This document shows, one piece after another, positions 1 through 7,195 of a stretch of DNA of 15,489 nt (its first letter is position 1; each line of letters opens with the position of its first letter). The stretch lies in NCBI GenBank assembly GCA_934481505.1, contig CAKSPP010000013.1:1-15489 (forward strand). Direction: 5' to 3'. The notes under the pieces were generated by a model. It made no database searches and was not told where the DNA came from. It saw nothing but the letters and a program-made list of their open reading frames with translations. The DNA comes from an uncultured Eubacteriales bacterium (GTDB lineage Bacteria > Bacillota > Clostridia > Oscillospirales > UBA644). Both the position numbers and the translations under genes were made by a program.

Positions 1-1598
1 AAGTAGACCTTGATTTTCGGTTCGGTTCCCGACGGGCGGACAACGACGACCGAGTTTTCTGCAAGTCTGAAATAAAGAACATCAGACTTCGGAAGTCCCC
101 AGAGACCGTTTGAAAAATCAAGAACTTCGGCGACTTTTATTCCGCCGATTTCTTTTGCGGGATTTTCGCGGAGATTTTTCATAAAGGCACGCATTTTGTC
201 GAATGCACCCATTCCCGCCATTGAAATATTGAAAACACTTTCGGAATGGTATCCGTATTTTTCGAAGATATCGGTAAGGGCGTCCCAAAGGGTCTTTCCC
301 TGTTTTGCGTAATATGCGGCAGCCTCGCAAATCATAAGGCACGCGACGACAGCGTCCTTGTCTCTTGCGTAGTCTCCGATAAGAGAACCGTAGCTTTCTT
401 CATAGCCGAAAAGATAGGTGTAATCGCCTGTCTTTTTGAACATTTCCATTTTTTCGCCGATAAATTTGAAACCGGTAAGCACGTTCATTATCTTAATGCC
501 GTTCGCCTCGCAGATACGCGTTCCGAGTTCGGAAGTGACTATCGTTTTGACAACGCAGGCGTTTTTCGGCAGAGTTCCGTTCGCTTTTCTTGCGGTTATC
601 AGATATTCAAGCAAAATTGCACCCGACTGGTTGCCTGTAAGGGGAATAAATTCGCCTTTTTCGTTTCTTACGCAAACGCCTACTCTGTCGGCGTCTGGGT
701 CGGTTCCGATAACAAGCTCGCTGCCCGTTTCTTCGGCAAGTTTTATCGCCATTTGGAAACTCTTTTTATATTCGGGGTTCGGGCTTTCGACGGTCGGGAA
801 GCGTCCGTCGGGAATCATCTGTTCTTTTACGCAGATAACATTTTCAAAACCCGCACGGTGCAAAGTTTCGGGAACAAGGCGAAGACCGGTTCCGTGAAAA
901 GGAGTATAAACAATCTTCATATCCTTTTCTTCTTTTATAACGTCGCGGTTTATCGACTGCGAAAGCACTCTTTCAAGATATTTTTCATCAAAAGTTTTAT
1001 CGAGAACGACGACGTTTTCCATTGTCGTTTTTTCGTCGGAAGTCTTAACGTCGGCGAAAATATCAAGAGAATTCATCTCTTTTAATATCGCGTTTGCCTG
1101 CTCAATTCCTATCTGAGCACCGTCCGACCAATAAACCTTATAGCCGTTATATTCTTTCGGGTTGTGAGACGCGGTGATGTTTATTCCGGCTTTGCATTTA
1201 AGCTCTCTTACGGCAAAGGAAAGTTCGGGCGTCGGGCGGAGTTCGTCGAAATAATACGCCTTAATTCCGTTTGCTATAAAAACGCCGCAGACTTCCTTGG
1301 CGAATTCGTCGGACATTATTCTCGGGTCGTGAGCGACCGCAACTCCCATTTCACAGGCTTCTTTGCCGTCCGCTTTTATTACGTTTGCAACCGCCTGCGT
1401 CGCAAGACGGACGGTGTAGATATTCATTCTGAAACTGCCTATTCCGATAAGGCCGCGAAGACCTGCCGTTCCGAAATTGAGGTAGGACGAAAATCTGTCT
1501 TTTTTCTCGTCTTCGGAAAGGTTTGCGATTTCCTTTTTATCGCTTTCCGACAGCACGGGGCTGCCTATCCACTTTTCAAATTCTTCTTTGTACTGCAT
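1..1598 (-). CDS. pgcA: Phospho-sugar mutase (alpha-phosphoglucomutase / phosphomannomutase type), 3' end cut by window edge
   Basis: This enzyme interconverts hexose 1- and 6-phosphates (phosphoglucomutase, possibly also phosphomannomutase or phosphopentomutase) in the cytoplasm and so feeds sugar nucleotides for cell envelope synthesis. The visible 532 residues hold the hallmarks of the alpha-D-phosphohexomutase family: an FGTAGLRG entry motif near residue 42, the active-site serine loop TASHNP with Ser144, the metal-binding loop GTDPDADRVG, the sugar-binding GYEESYG segment, and the phosphate-binding SGTEPKIKVY at the window edge. Bacillus PgcA is about 580 residues, so only a short C-terminal piece is missing. 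The ATG at 1598 is preceded by a strong CGGAGGAAAG site. It is the last gene visible in the operon, 18 bases after the TSCPD gene. The family is certain; the exact substrate is inferred. Confidence 0.93.
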   Translation of the reverse strand, partial: MQYKEEFEKWIGSPVLSESDKKEIANLSEDEKKDRFSSYLNFGTAGLRGLIGIGSFRMNIYTVRLATQAVANVIKADGKEACEMGVAVAHDPRIMSDEFAKEVCGVFIANGIKAYYFDELRPTPELSFAVRELKCKAGINITASHNPKEYNGYKVYWSDGAQIGIEQANAILKEMNSLDIFADVKTSDEKTTMENVVVLDKTFDEKYLERVLSQSINRDVIKEEKDMKIVYTPFHGTGLRLVPETLHRAGFENVICVKEQMIPDGRFPTVESPNPEYKKSFQMAIKLAEETGSELVIGTDPDADRVGVCVRNEKGEFIPLTGNQSGAILLEYLITARKANGTLPKNACVVKTIVTSELGTRICEANGIKIMNVLTGFKFIGEKMEMFKKTGDYTYLFGYEESYGSLIGDYARDKDAVVACLMICEAAAYYAKQGKTLWDALTDIFEKYGYHSESVFNISMAGMGAFDKMRAFMKNLRENPAKEIGGIKVAEVLDFSNGLWGLPKSDVLYFRLAENSVVVVRPSGTEPKIKVY

Positions 1599-1616
1599 TT
1601 CTTTCCTCCGTGTCGG

Positions 1617-1871
1617 TTATTCTTCTTCAAGCTTTTCGAGTGCTTTTGCAAGCTGGTCGGGGCAGGAAGTGTTTTTGTAGCCGCATTTGGTGCCTTTAAG
1701 CAGGGCGGCGACATCTTTTGCTTTCATTCCGACGACAAGTTTCGAAATTCCGGCGGTATTTCCCGAGCATCCGCCCGTAAAGGCAGCTGAACGGATAATT
1801 CCGTCGTCGTCGACCGAAACTTTTATCATCCGCGAACAAACGCCCGACGGTCTGTATTCGATTTCTTTCAT
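1617..1871 (-). CDS. TSCPD-domain small protein (TIGR03905-like)
   Basis: An 84-residue protein matching the small TSCPD family seen in Clostridia. The name-giving TSCPDQLA motif lies near residues 68-75. A glycine- and cysteine-rich GGCSGNT segment sits at about 33-39, and Cys63 lies in KCGYK. The same domain occurs at the C-terminus of some class II ribonucleotide reductases and in NrdJ-associated proteins, where it is thought to bind metal or nucleotide; the role of the stand-alone form is not known to me. The conserved cysteines suggest metal binding (inference). The start follows an AGGAG site with a 5-base spacer. The gene lies 8 bases after rlmH and 18 bases before the mutase, so it is cotranscribed with them. 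Family assignment is good; function is open. Confidence 0.85.
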   Translation of the reverse strand: MKEIEYRPSGVCSRMIKVSVDDDGIIRSAAFTGGCSGNTAGISKLVVGMKAKDVAALLKGTKCGYKNTSCPDQLAKALEKLEEE

Positions 1872-1879
1872 ATCTTCTC

Positions 1880-2314
1880 CTATTTATGGTATGTTATATT
1901 ATTTGAAATAGTAAAAGCTCTGTAAAGCTGTTCGGCAAACAAAACTCTCATCAGCTGATGCGGAAAAGTCATCGGCGAAAATGAAAACTTAAACGCCGCG
2001 GCGTCTTTGACCGCCTCGGAAAGTCCGTCCGAACCGCCTATTATAAATGTGATTTTCGAAAAATCAAAGCTCTTTTTTTCTATAAGAGCGGAAAACTCGG
2101 TCGAGGAAAGTTCCTTTCCCTCAATACAGAGAGCGACCGCATATCCCGAAATTTTTTTCAGAATTTCCGCACCCTCTTTTTCGGGGTTGCTTTCGGGAAT
2201 TTCGACCGTTTCGAGTTTGCAGAAACGGGAAAGCCTTTTTGCGTATTCAGCATAGGCGTCACGCCAATATTTTTCCTTTAAGTTCCCGACGCAAAGAAGA
2301 CGGACGGTAAGCAT
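1880..2314 (-). CDS. rlmH: 23S rRNA (pseudouridine1915-N3)-methyltransferase
   Basis: RlmH is a SPOUT (alpha/beta-knot) methyltransferase that uses SAM to methylate N3 of pseudouridine 1915 in helix 69 of 23S rRNA, acting on assembled 70S ribosomes. Family marks are the N-terminal VGNLKEKYW (residues 9-17), the SAM-loop IIGGSDGLS (91-99), SFSPMTFPHQLMR (111-123), EQLYRAF and the C-terminal YHK. At 144 residues it is about 15 shorter than Staphylococcus RlmH; the loss is in the variable loop after residue 40, and the knot is intact. The start follows AGAGGTGA, which overlaps the end and stop of the walJ-like gene upstream (3-base gap), suggesting translational coupling. Confidence 0.96.
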   Translation of the reverse strand: MLTVRLLCVGNLKEKYWRDAYAEYAKRLSRFCKLETVEIPESNPEKEGAEILKKISGYAVALCIEGKELSSTEFSALIEKKSFDFSKITFIIGGSDGLSEAVKDAAAFKFSFSPMTFPHQLMRVLFAEQLYRAFTISNNITYHK

Positions 2315-2317
2315 TTT

Positions 2318-3094
2318 TCACCTCTGCAAATAGATAAATTCCGATTTTTCGCTTCTCGGGGCGACAGAAATTGCGATTTTTTCGGGAGCAAATTTCGAAA
2401 CGGTAAAGAGTGCTTTTTCGGGAGTGTTGTTTTCCTTACTCAAATGCGAAAGCACCGCAAATTCAATGTTCCCGCCGCTTTCGGAAAGCAGCTTTCCGCA
2501 CTGTTCGTTTGAAAGATGTCCCATAGGTCCCGCAATACGCTTTTTCAGGGGATAGGGATATTTTCCGCCCCAGAGCATATCTTCGTCGTGGTTTGCCTCA
2601 ATAAAAACAAGGCGGCAGGAAGAGACGGCGGCGACGGTGTTTTCGTCGTACCGTCCGAGGTCGGTTATAACCCCGATATTTCCGTTTTCGGTCTTTATTA
2701 TATACCCGACGCTTTCAACGCAGTCGTGGCTCGTTTTGAAAGAAGTTATTTCAAAAGCTCCGTTTTTGGCGGTAAAGCCTGTCGGCAATTCTCTGAAAAA
2801 CGCCTCGTCGCAGTCGGGTTTAAGTCCCGAAATGTTCTGCAAAGTCGCCTTGTTTGCGATAACGGGAATTTTTCTTTTCGTAAGGCTCGGAATTGCCTTT
2901 ATATGGTCGCTGTGTTCGTGAGTTACAAACACGGCTTTTATTTTATCATAGGAAGAGTTGATTTCGCGTAAAAACGCTGTGAGATTTTTTTCGGTGCAGC
3001 CGGCGTCGATTAAAATTGCGTTGCCGTCGATTTCGATATAGACGGAGTTCGCACTGCTGCCGCTGCAAATTGTGCATGCTCTTATTTCTGCCAT
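2318..3094 (-). CDS. walJ: MBL-fold metallohydrolase, YycJ/WalJ-like
   Basis: A 258-residue metallo-beta-lactamase-fold hydrolase of the YycJ/WalJ group. It shows the opening CSGSSANSVYIE (residues 10-21), DAG (30-32), the dinuclear metal motif HEHSDH (59-64), TSHDC with His123, ITDLG with Asp145, and GHLSN and LSHLSKENN near the C-terminus. B. subtilis WalJ is a 5'-3' nuclease linked to the WalRK cell-wall regulon and to DNA repair. Here no walRK lies nearby, but the gene directly follows murA: the murA stop and this ATG are one base apart and the ribosome site lies inside the murA end. The group is clear; the orthologue name is inferred, and related RNase-like MBL proteins are the main alternative. 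Confidence 0.85.
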   Translation of the reverse strand: MAEIRACTICSGSSANSVYIEIDGNAILIDAGCTEKNLTAFLREINSSYDKIKAVFVTHEHSDHIKAIPSLTKRKIPVIANKATLQNISGLKPDCDEAFFRELPTGFTAKNGAFEITSFKTSHDCVESVGYIIKTENGNIGVITDLGRYDENTVAAVSSCRLVFIEANHDEDMLWGGKYPYPLKKRIAGPMGHLSNEQCGKLLSESGGNIEFAVLSHLSKENNTPEKALFTVSKFAPEKIAISVAPRSEKSEFIYLQR

Positions 3095-3095
3095 A

Positions 3096-4394
3096 TCAGC
3101 CGACTTCCGGGATTTTCAGAACGGGTTCTTCTCCGTCGGTCACTTTTTCGATATTAGCCCCTAATTTTTTGAGTTTCGAAACGAAATTTTCATAGCCTCG
3201 CTCGACATACTGGATATCGTAGACCTCGGTTATTCCCTCGGCACAAAGCCCCGCAATAACCATTGCAGCTCCTGCACGAAGGTCGCAGGCTCTGACCTTT
3301 CCGCCCGAGAACTTTTCAACGCCCTCGATAACGCAAATTTTGCCGTCGACATCGGCAACCGCTCCGAGTTTGCGTAATTCTTCGATATATCTGAAACGGT
3401 TATCCCAAACGCCCTCGGTGACAATCGACGTCCCCTCCGCAAGGCAGAGAAGGGTTGAAAGCTGAGGCTGCATATCGGTCGGAAAACCGGGGTAAGGCAT
3501 TGTCTTTACCTTTGTTTTGGTAAGGCGTTTTTTCGGGTCACGCATAACGACTATCGAATCGTCGAATTCCTTTACCGTCGCACCGACTTCGGTGAGTTTT
3601 GCGGTAACGGTTTCCATATGTTTCGGAATTATATTTTTAACGGTGACTTTTCCGCCGACAGCCGCCGCGGCAACCATATATGTTCCCGCTTCGATCTGGT
3701 CGGGGATTATCGAATATTTTCCGCCGTGCAAAGCTTTTACGCCCCTGATTTTTATAACGTCGGTACCCGCTCCCCTTATATCGGCACCCATGGTGTTCAA
3801 AAAGTTTGCGGTATCGACTATATGCGGTTCGCGGCAGGCGTTTTCGATATAGGTCGTGCCCTCAGCAAGAGTTGCGGCAAGCATTATGTTTATCGTCGCC
3901 CCGACGCTTCTCGTGTCAAGATAAACCGACGAACCGACAAGCTTTTCGGCGGTGATGTTGACGGTTCCGTATTCGACAGAAACTTCCGCACCGAGAGCCT
4001 CAAAACCCTTTATATGCTGGTCTATCGGACGAACTCCGAAATCGCAGCCGCCGGGAAGACCGACTCTCGCCGAAAGAAAACGGGAAAGCAAAGCACCCAT
4101 AAGGTAATATGACGCTCTTATCTTCCGAACGCCGTCATGGTCTGCAATACTGCTTCTTATATTCGCACAGTTTATTTTTGCGGTGCAGGGGTCGAGATAT
4201 TCAACCTCCGCTCCCATATTTTCAAGGATGTCAAGAAGCAGTTTTACATCGGTTACATCGGGAAGATTTTCGATAATACAGGGTTCTTTTACCATAACGG
4301 TCGCCGGAATAATTGCGACCGCGGCGTTTTTACCGCCCCCGACGACAACTTCGCCGTTAAGGGGATGTCCGCCTGAAATAACATATTTCTCCAT
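3096..4394 (-). CDS. murA: UDP-N-acetylglucosamine 1-carboxyvinyltransferase
   Basis: MurA transfers enolpyruvate from PEP to UDP-GlcNAc, the first committed step of peptidoglycan synthesis in the cytoplasm. Numbered from the ATG at 4394 (432 residues), Lys22-Asn23 sit in GGGKNAA, the PEP/fosfomycin-reactive Cys117 lies in LPGGCDFGVRP, and Asp307 lies in PGFPTDMQPQ. The cysteine predicts fosfomycin sensitivity (inference). I chose 4394 because AAAAGGA lies 9 bases upstream of it, while the in-frame ATG at 4403 directly abuts that site; the longer form adds only MKN. The length is typical of the family. The gene follows the M23 hydrolase by about 30 bases and precedes the walJ-like gene by one base. 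Many Clostridia have two MurA paralogues; I cannot say which this is. Confidence 0.97.
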   Translation of the reverse strand: MEKYVISGGHPLNGEVVVGGGKNAAVAIIPATVMVKEPCIIENLPDVTDVKLLLDILENMGAEVEYLDPCTAKINCANIRSSIADHDGVRKIRASYYLMGALLSRFLSARVGLPGGCDFGVRPIDQHIKGFEALGAEVSVEYGTVNITAEKLVGSSVYLDTRSVGATINIMLAATLAEGTTYIENACREPHIVDTANFLNTMGADIRGAGTDVIKIRGVKALHGGKYSIIPDQIEAGTYMVAAAAVGGKVTVKNIIPKHMETVTAKLTEVGATVKEFDDSIVVMRDPKKRLTKTKVKTMPYPGFPTDMQPQLSTLLCLAEGTSIVTEGVWDNRFRYIEELRKLGAVADVDGKICVIEGVEKFSGGKVRACDLRAGAAMVIAGLCAEGITEVYDIQYVERGYENFVSKLKKLGANIEKVTDGEEPVLKIPEVG

Positions 4395-4425
4395 ATTTTT
4401 CATTCCTTTTATGTTGGAAATTAAA

Positions 4426-6117
4426 TCAGCTTATATAGGGCCACGGATCGAAGAATGTTCCGGACGCGGAATAGCAAAGTCCGAAATGCAGGTGGTTTCC
4501 GGTCGAGTTTCCGGTCGAGCCGACATAGGCTATAAGCTCTCCCTGATAAACTTTCTTGCCGAGATAAACATTCGGCGAAAGTCGTGAGCAGTGTCCGTAA
4601 ACCGAGATTATTCCGTTTCCGTGATTGATTTTGACGTGGTATCCGAGACCGTAGGAATCCCAGCCGTAAGAAACGACCGTTCCCGCGTCCGCCGCATAAA
4701 TCGCGGTTCCGTAGGCTGCGGCAAGGTCAACGCCGCGGTGGAAGTTTGGACGACCTCTCAAAGTTCTCCAACCGAAGCCCGAGCTCTTAAACTGGAACCC
4801 TCTGCCGAGCGGCCAGATGAATTTTCCGGAGGGAGATATCGTCTTTGTTCCGACATAGACTTCCCTTGTTACCGGAGCCGAGGTCTGAACCTTACTTACT
4901 ATCGTGCGCCCCGTCTCTTCGCCGTCGATTACGGTGAGTTCTGCGGTTATGCTGTAATTTCCTGCGGAGCCGTAGGTCTTGACGGAGGTGTTGCCCTTAT
5001 AAATTGACGGGTTGTCGATATATTTTGTTTCGTAAGGTATCTTTTCGTTATAGGTTATTCTTCTCGTCGTCTTAACCGAGATCTGATATTCGGGTTGTCC
5101 GACTTCGAGGATGTCTCCGACCGTCAGGTTTTGAATATCGGGATTCATCATTTTAAGGACGGTTACCGAAACGCCGTACTGCTTTGCAAGAGTTTCCCAT
5201 TCGTCTTCCAAAACTACGGTATGCTTTACGCTTTCCGCGGGTCGGGTGAATTTATTCCAGAGGTCGGTATAGTCGCAGAGATATTTTTTATCGTAGGAAT
5301 CTCTTATAACCTCGAAATCGTTGAGAATTTCCCAAGTTTCGCCGTCCGCACCGGTAAGGTAATATTCGACGAGTTTTTCTTTTAAGCGTTCGAAATCGCC
5401 CTCGTCGCGGCTTGTTGCGACAAGCGTTCCGTCAAGGAAAAGTCCGTAGGTCTTTCCCATATAGTCGTCGGCTTTTGCCGAAAGAGTGGCATATATCTCG
5501 TTTTCGTCGGTGAGATCTTCGTTTTTAACGACCGAAAGCTCCATTGTCGGAAGCTCTTCCATAACGTAGTTTTCGCCGGTCTTTTCCAAGACCTCGCTCG
5601 AAACTCTGCTGTTTATATCGTTAAAACTGCTTTCGTTCTCGACATATCCGAGCGTTTCGCCGTTTACCGAAACTTTAAGAGCAAGGGTATGGGTCGACAG
5701 AGCCCACGCCGAGACAATGACTATCGCAACACCGCAAAGCGGGGTTATAACGGGCAAAAGCTTGCGGACAACGCCTCGGGTAAACAGCCAGATAAGCTTC
5801 ATGTAATAAACGAAAACGTTTCGTATGTAATACGACGGCTTAACGTGTCTTACCTTGACGTCTTTGAAAGCGATATCTCTGTCGCCGACCGAAAACTCGA
5901 CGAATTCTCTGAATTTTCTCTTGATAAAACCGCCGAAACGGGCGATATGCGTATTTTTTATTTTCGCAGAAACTTTCCTGAAAAATTTGACAAGACTGCT
6001 GCGTTTATATACTGCTTCTACTTTGTTTAAGGAGCCGGCGGGTCTGTCGCTTTGATTTTCCGCTGCGACATTCTTTTTTCTTTTCCTCGCCGAACCGAGA
6101 TGAACATTGCGGGGCAT
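4426..6117 (-). CDS. Membrane-anchored peptidoglycan hydrolase with LysM, G5 and M23 peptidase domains
   Basis: Numbered from the ATG at 6117 (563 residues), the protein has a basic N-terminal region of about 120 residues, one membrane helix at about 120-141 (VITPLCGVAIVIVSAW), an extracellular linker, a LysM-type module at about 298-339, a G5 domain at about 345-423, and a C-terminal M23 (LytM-type) peptidase with zinc ligands His460 and Asp464 (HRGVD) and the HLHFG motif at 542-546. M23 enzymes cut peptidoglycan cross-bridges, so it probably remodels the wall or spore cortex from the outer face of the membrane. I chose 6117 because AAAGGA lies 6 bases upstream. The in-frame ATG at 6138 has no ribosome site and lies within a small hairpin. 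It heads the operon with murA. The long cytoplasmic tail is noteworthy. Confidence 0.92.
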   Translation of the reverse strand: MPRNVHLGSARKRKKNVAAENQSDRPAGSLNKVEAVYKRSSLVKFFRKVSAKIKNTHIARFGGFIKRKFREFVEFSVGDRDIAFKDVKVRHVKPSYYIRNVFVYYMKLIWLFTRGVVRKLLPVITPLCGVAIVIVSAWALSTHTLALKVSVNGETLGYVENESSFNDINSRVSSEVLEKTGENYVMEELPTMELSVVKNEDLTDENEIYATLSAKADDYMGKTYGLFLDGTLVATSRDEGDFERLKEKLVEYYLTGADGETWEILNDFEVIRDSYDKKYLCDYTDLWNKFTRPAESVKHTVVLEDEWETLAKQYGVSVTVLKMMNPDIQNLTVGDILEVGQPEYQISVKTTRRITYNEKIPYETKYIDNPSIYKGNTSVKTYGSAGNYSITAELTVIDGEETGRTIVSKVQTSAPVTREVYVGTKTISPSGKFIWPLGRGFQFKSSGFGWRTLRGRPNFHRGVDLAAAYGTAIYAADAGTVVSYGWDSYGLGYHVKINHGNGIISVYGHCSRLSPNVYLGKKVYQGELIAYVGSTGNSTGNHLHFGLCYSASGTFFDPWPYIS

Positions 6118-6211
6118 ATCGTTTCCTTTCTCTGTCATTTTAAGACAGGGATGAACTGCCCGACTTTCGTTTTTTTGTGATCTCTGCCGGGCACACTTTT
6201 AGCCAATATAT
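6118..6211 (-). promoter_or_regulatory. Structured 5' leader of the M23-murA operon
   Basis: About 90 nt separate the expected start of transcription from the chosen start codon. Two inverted repeats are visible. The first pairs TGCCCGGC (6186-6193) with GTCGGGCA (6157-6164) across 21 nt, with one G-U pair. The second pairs CTGTC (6144-6148) with GACAG (6132-6136) across 7 nt, just ahead of the ribosome site. I do not recognise a known riboswitch; the c-di-AMP class often found before such hydrolases is larger and its core is not seen. Confidence 0.4.
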
Positions 6212-6226
6212 AGTATACTATATATT
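6205..6226. repeat. 22-bp perfect AT palindrome over the -10 of the M23-murA promoter
   Basis: The 11-base arm AATATATAGTA is followed at once by its exact reverse complement, with no spacer. It covers the whole -10 element and the expected transcription start. It could be a repressor operator, or just a by-product of an AT-rich -10 that reads TATACT on both strands; no matching -35 exists for a plus-strand promoter. Confidence 0.6.
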
Positions 6227-6240
6227 TTTTAATTTTTCAA
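6212..6240 (-). promoter_or_regulatory. Vegetative-type promoter of the M23-murA operon
   Basis: On the minus strand, TTGAAA (6235-6240) and TATACT (6212-6217) are separated by exactly 17 bases of A/T-rich DNA, close to the sigma-A consensus. The -10 lies within a 22-bp perfect palindrome (6205-6226). The next gene-sized frame downstream is the M23 hydrolase, and the six genes that follow have no further gap large enough for an obvious promoter. Confidence 0.8.
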
Positions 6241-6264
6241 GTCTTATCTTCGGTTAAAATGTAG

Positions 6265-6302
6265 TTTTTCGCCCCCGAAAGCAAACTAACGGGGGCGAAA
6301 AA
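6265..6302. terminator. GC-rich hairpin after rsmI, possible non-canonical terminator
   Basis: A 12-bp perfect inverted repeat, with TTTTTCGCCCCC at 6265-6276 and its complement at 6291-6302, encloses a 14-base loop. It lies 48 bases beyond the rsmI stop and 25 bases before the next promoter, as a terminator should. On either strand, however, the T-tract precedes the stem and the A-tract follows it, so the usual U-tract after the stem is missing. It may be a 3'-end stabilising hairpin or work with a factor. Confidence 0.5.
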
Positions 6303-6349
6303 TAAAAAATTCATAAAATTTTCGGTATTAAAGCGACAAAAGGCGGACT

Positions 6350-7189
6350 TTACTCTTTATTTTTGAACATTTCGTATATGTCGCGGCGGCGAAGTCCGTA
6401 TTTTCGGGCGACTTCTTTTGACGCGTCGCTTTTCGACATTCCGTCCGAAATAAGCTTTTCGAATTCGGCGGAAAGCGTTTCGGCGGAAACTTCTTCGGTC
6501 TCCGGCGGGGTATACCCCTCGACAATAAGCACAAATTCACCCTTTATAATTTTATCGGCATAATATTCGACCGCTTCTGGAAGGGTTGTTCTTCTCGCCT
6601 CTTCATAGATTTTTGAAATCTCGCGGATAAGGGTTATTCGACGATTACCGAAATGCTTTTCCATATCGGCAAGCGTTTCACGAAGGTGGTGGGGTGCCTC
6701 GTAGAAAATCATGGTTCTTTCCTCTTTTTCAAGAGAAGAAAGGTGCTTTTCCCTGCTGTTTCTCGCGGTGCTCAAAAAGCCCTCGAAACAGAACCTTTTT
6801 GTCGGAAGTCCCGACATCGAAAGTGCAGTCGTCGCGGCACAGGGCCCCGGAAGGGCGGACACGACAAGCCCCGCGTCAAAACACTGCATTACAAGCTCTT
6901 CACCGGGGTCGGAAACGGCTGGTGTTCCGGCGTCTGTAATAAGGGCACAGGTCTCCCCCTTTTTCAGTCTTTCGATTATTATTTCGCCGCGTTCCCTGCG
7001 GTTATGTTCAAAATAGCTTATCATCGGCTTTTTTATCCCGAAATATTTAAGCAGAACGCCGCTGTTGCGGGTGTCTTCGGCGGCGATAAAATCGACCGTT
7101 TTCAGAATTTCGAGAGCACGCGGAGACATATCCGAAAGGTTGCCTATCGGCGTCGGCACGCAATATAAAGAAACATTGTTTTTTTCCAT
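6350..7189 (-). CDS. rsmI: 16S rRNA (cytidine1402-2'-O)-methyltransferase
   Basis: RsmI uses SAM to 2'-O-methylate C1402 in the decoding centre of 16S rRNA. The 279-residue protein has all class III methyltransferase marks: PTPIGNLSDMSPRA (residues 12-25), AEDTR (37-41), DAGTPAVSDPGE in the middle, LPGPCAATTALSMSGLP, FEGFL, and the late YEAPHH. The length is normal. The C-terminal stretch SKSDASKEVARKYGLRRRDIYEMF is the usual family extension. The ATG is preceded by TGAGGAA, in which the TGA is the stop of the trmN-like gene, so the two genes are probably translationally coupled. The trmN-rsmI pairing matches the yabB-yabC neighbourhood of Bacillus, here without the yazA (GIY-YIG) gene between them. 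Confidence 0.97.
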   Translation of the reverse strand: MEKNNVSLYCVPTPIGNLSDMSPRALEILKTVDFIAAEDTRNSGVLLKYFGIKKPMISYFEHNRRERGEIIIERLKKGETCALITDAGTPAVSDPGEELVMQCFDAGLVVSALPGPCAATTALSMSGLPTKRFCFEGFLSTARNSREKHLSSLEKEERTMIFYEAPHHLRETLADMEKHFGNRRITLIREISKIYEEARRTTLPEAVEYYADKIIKGEFVLIVEGYTPPETEEVSAETLSAEFEKLISDGMSKSDASKEVARKYGLRRRDIYEMFKNKE

Positions 7190-7195
7190 AATTCC

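Noticed and set aside
246..1085. A 279-codon plus-strand open frame opposite the phospho-sugar mutase
   Set aside because: The opposite strand carries an unmistakable mutase with all active-site motifs. The plus-strand product is low-complexity and matches no family; it is open only because of the codon bias of the real gene.
3096..4403. A damaged or fosfomycin-resistant MurA with the catalytic Cys replaced by Asp
   Set aside because: The loop reads GGCDFG: the Asp follows the catalytic Cys and does not replace it, so the enzyme is of the ordinary Cys type.
6118..6211. A c-di-AMP (ydaO-type) riboswitch before the M23 hydrolase
   Set aside because: The leader is too short, and I find neither the conserved GC-rich core nor the pseudoknot layout of that class.
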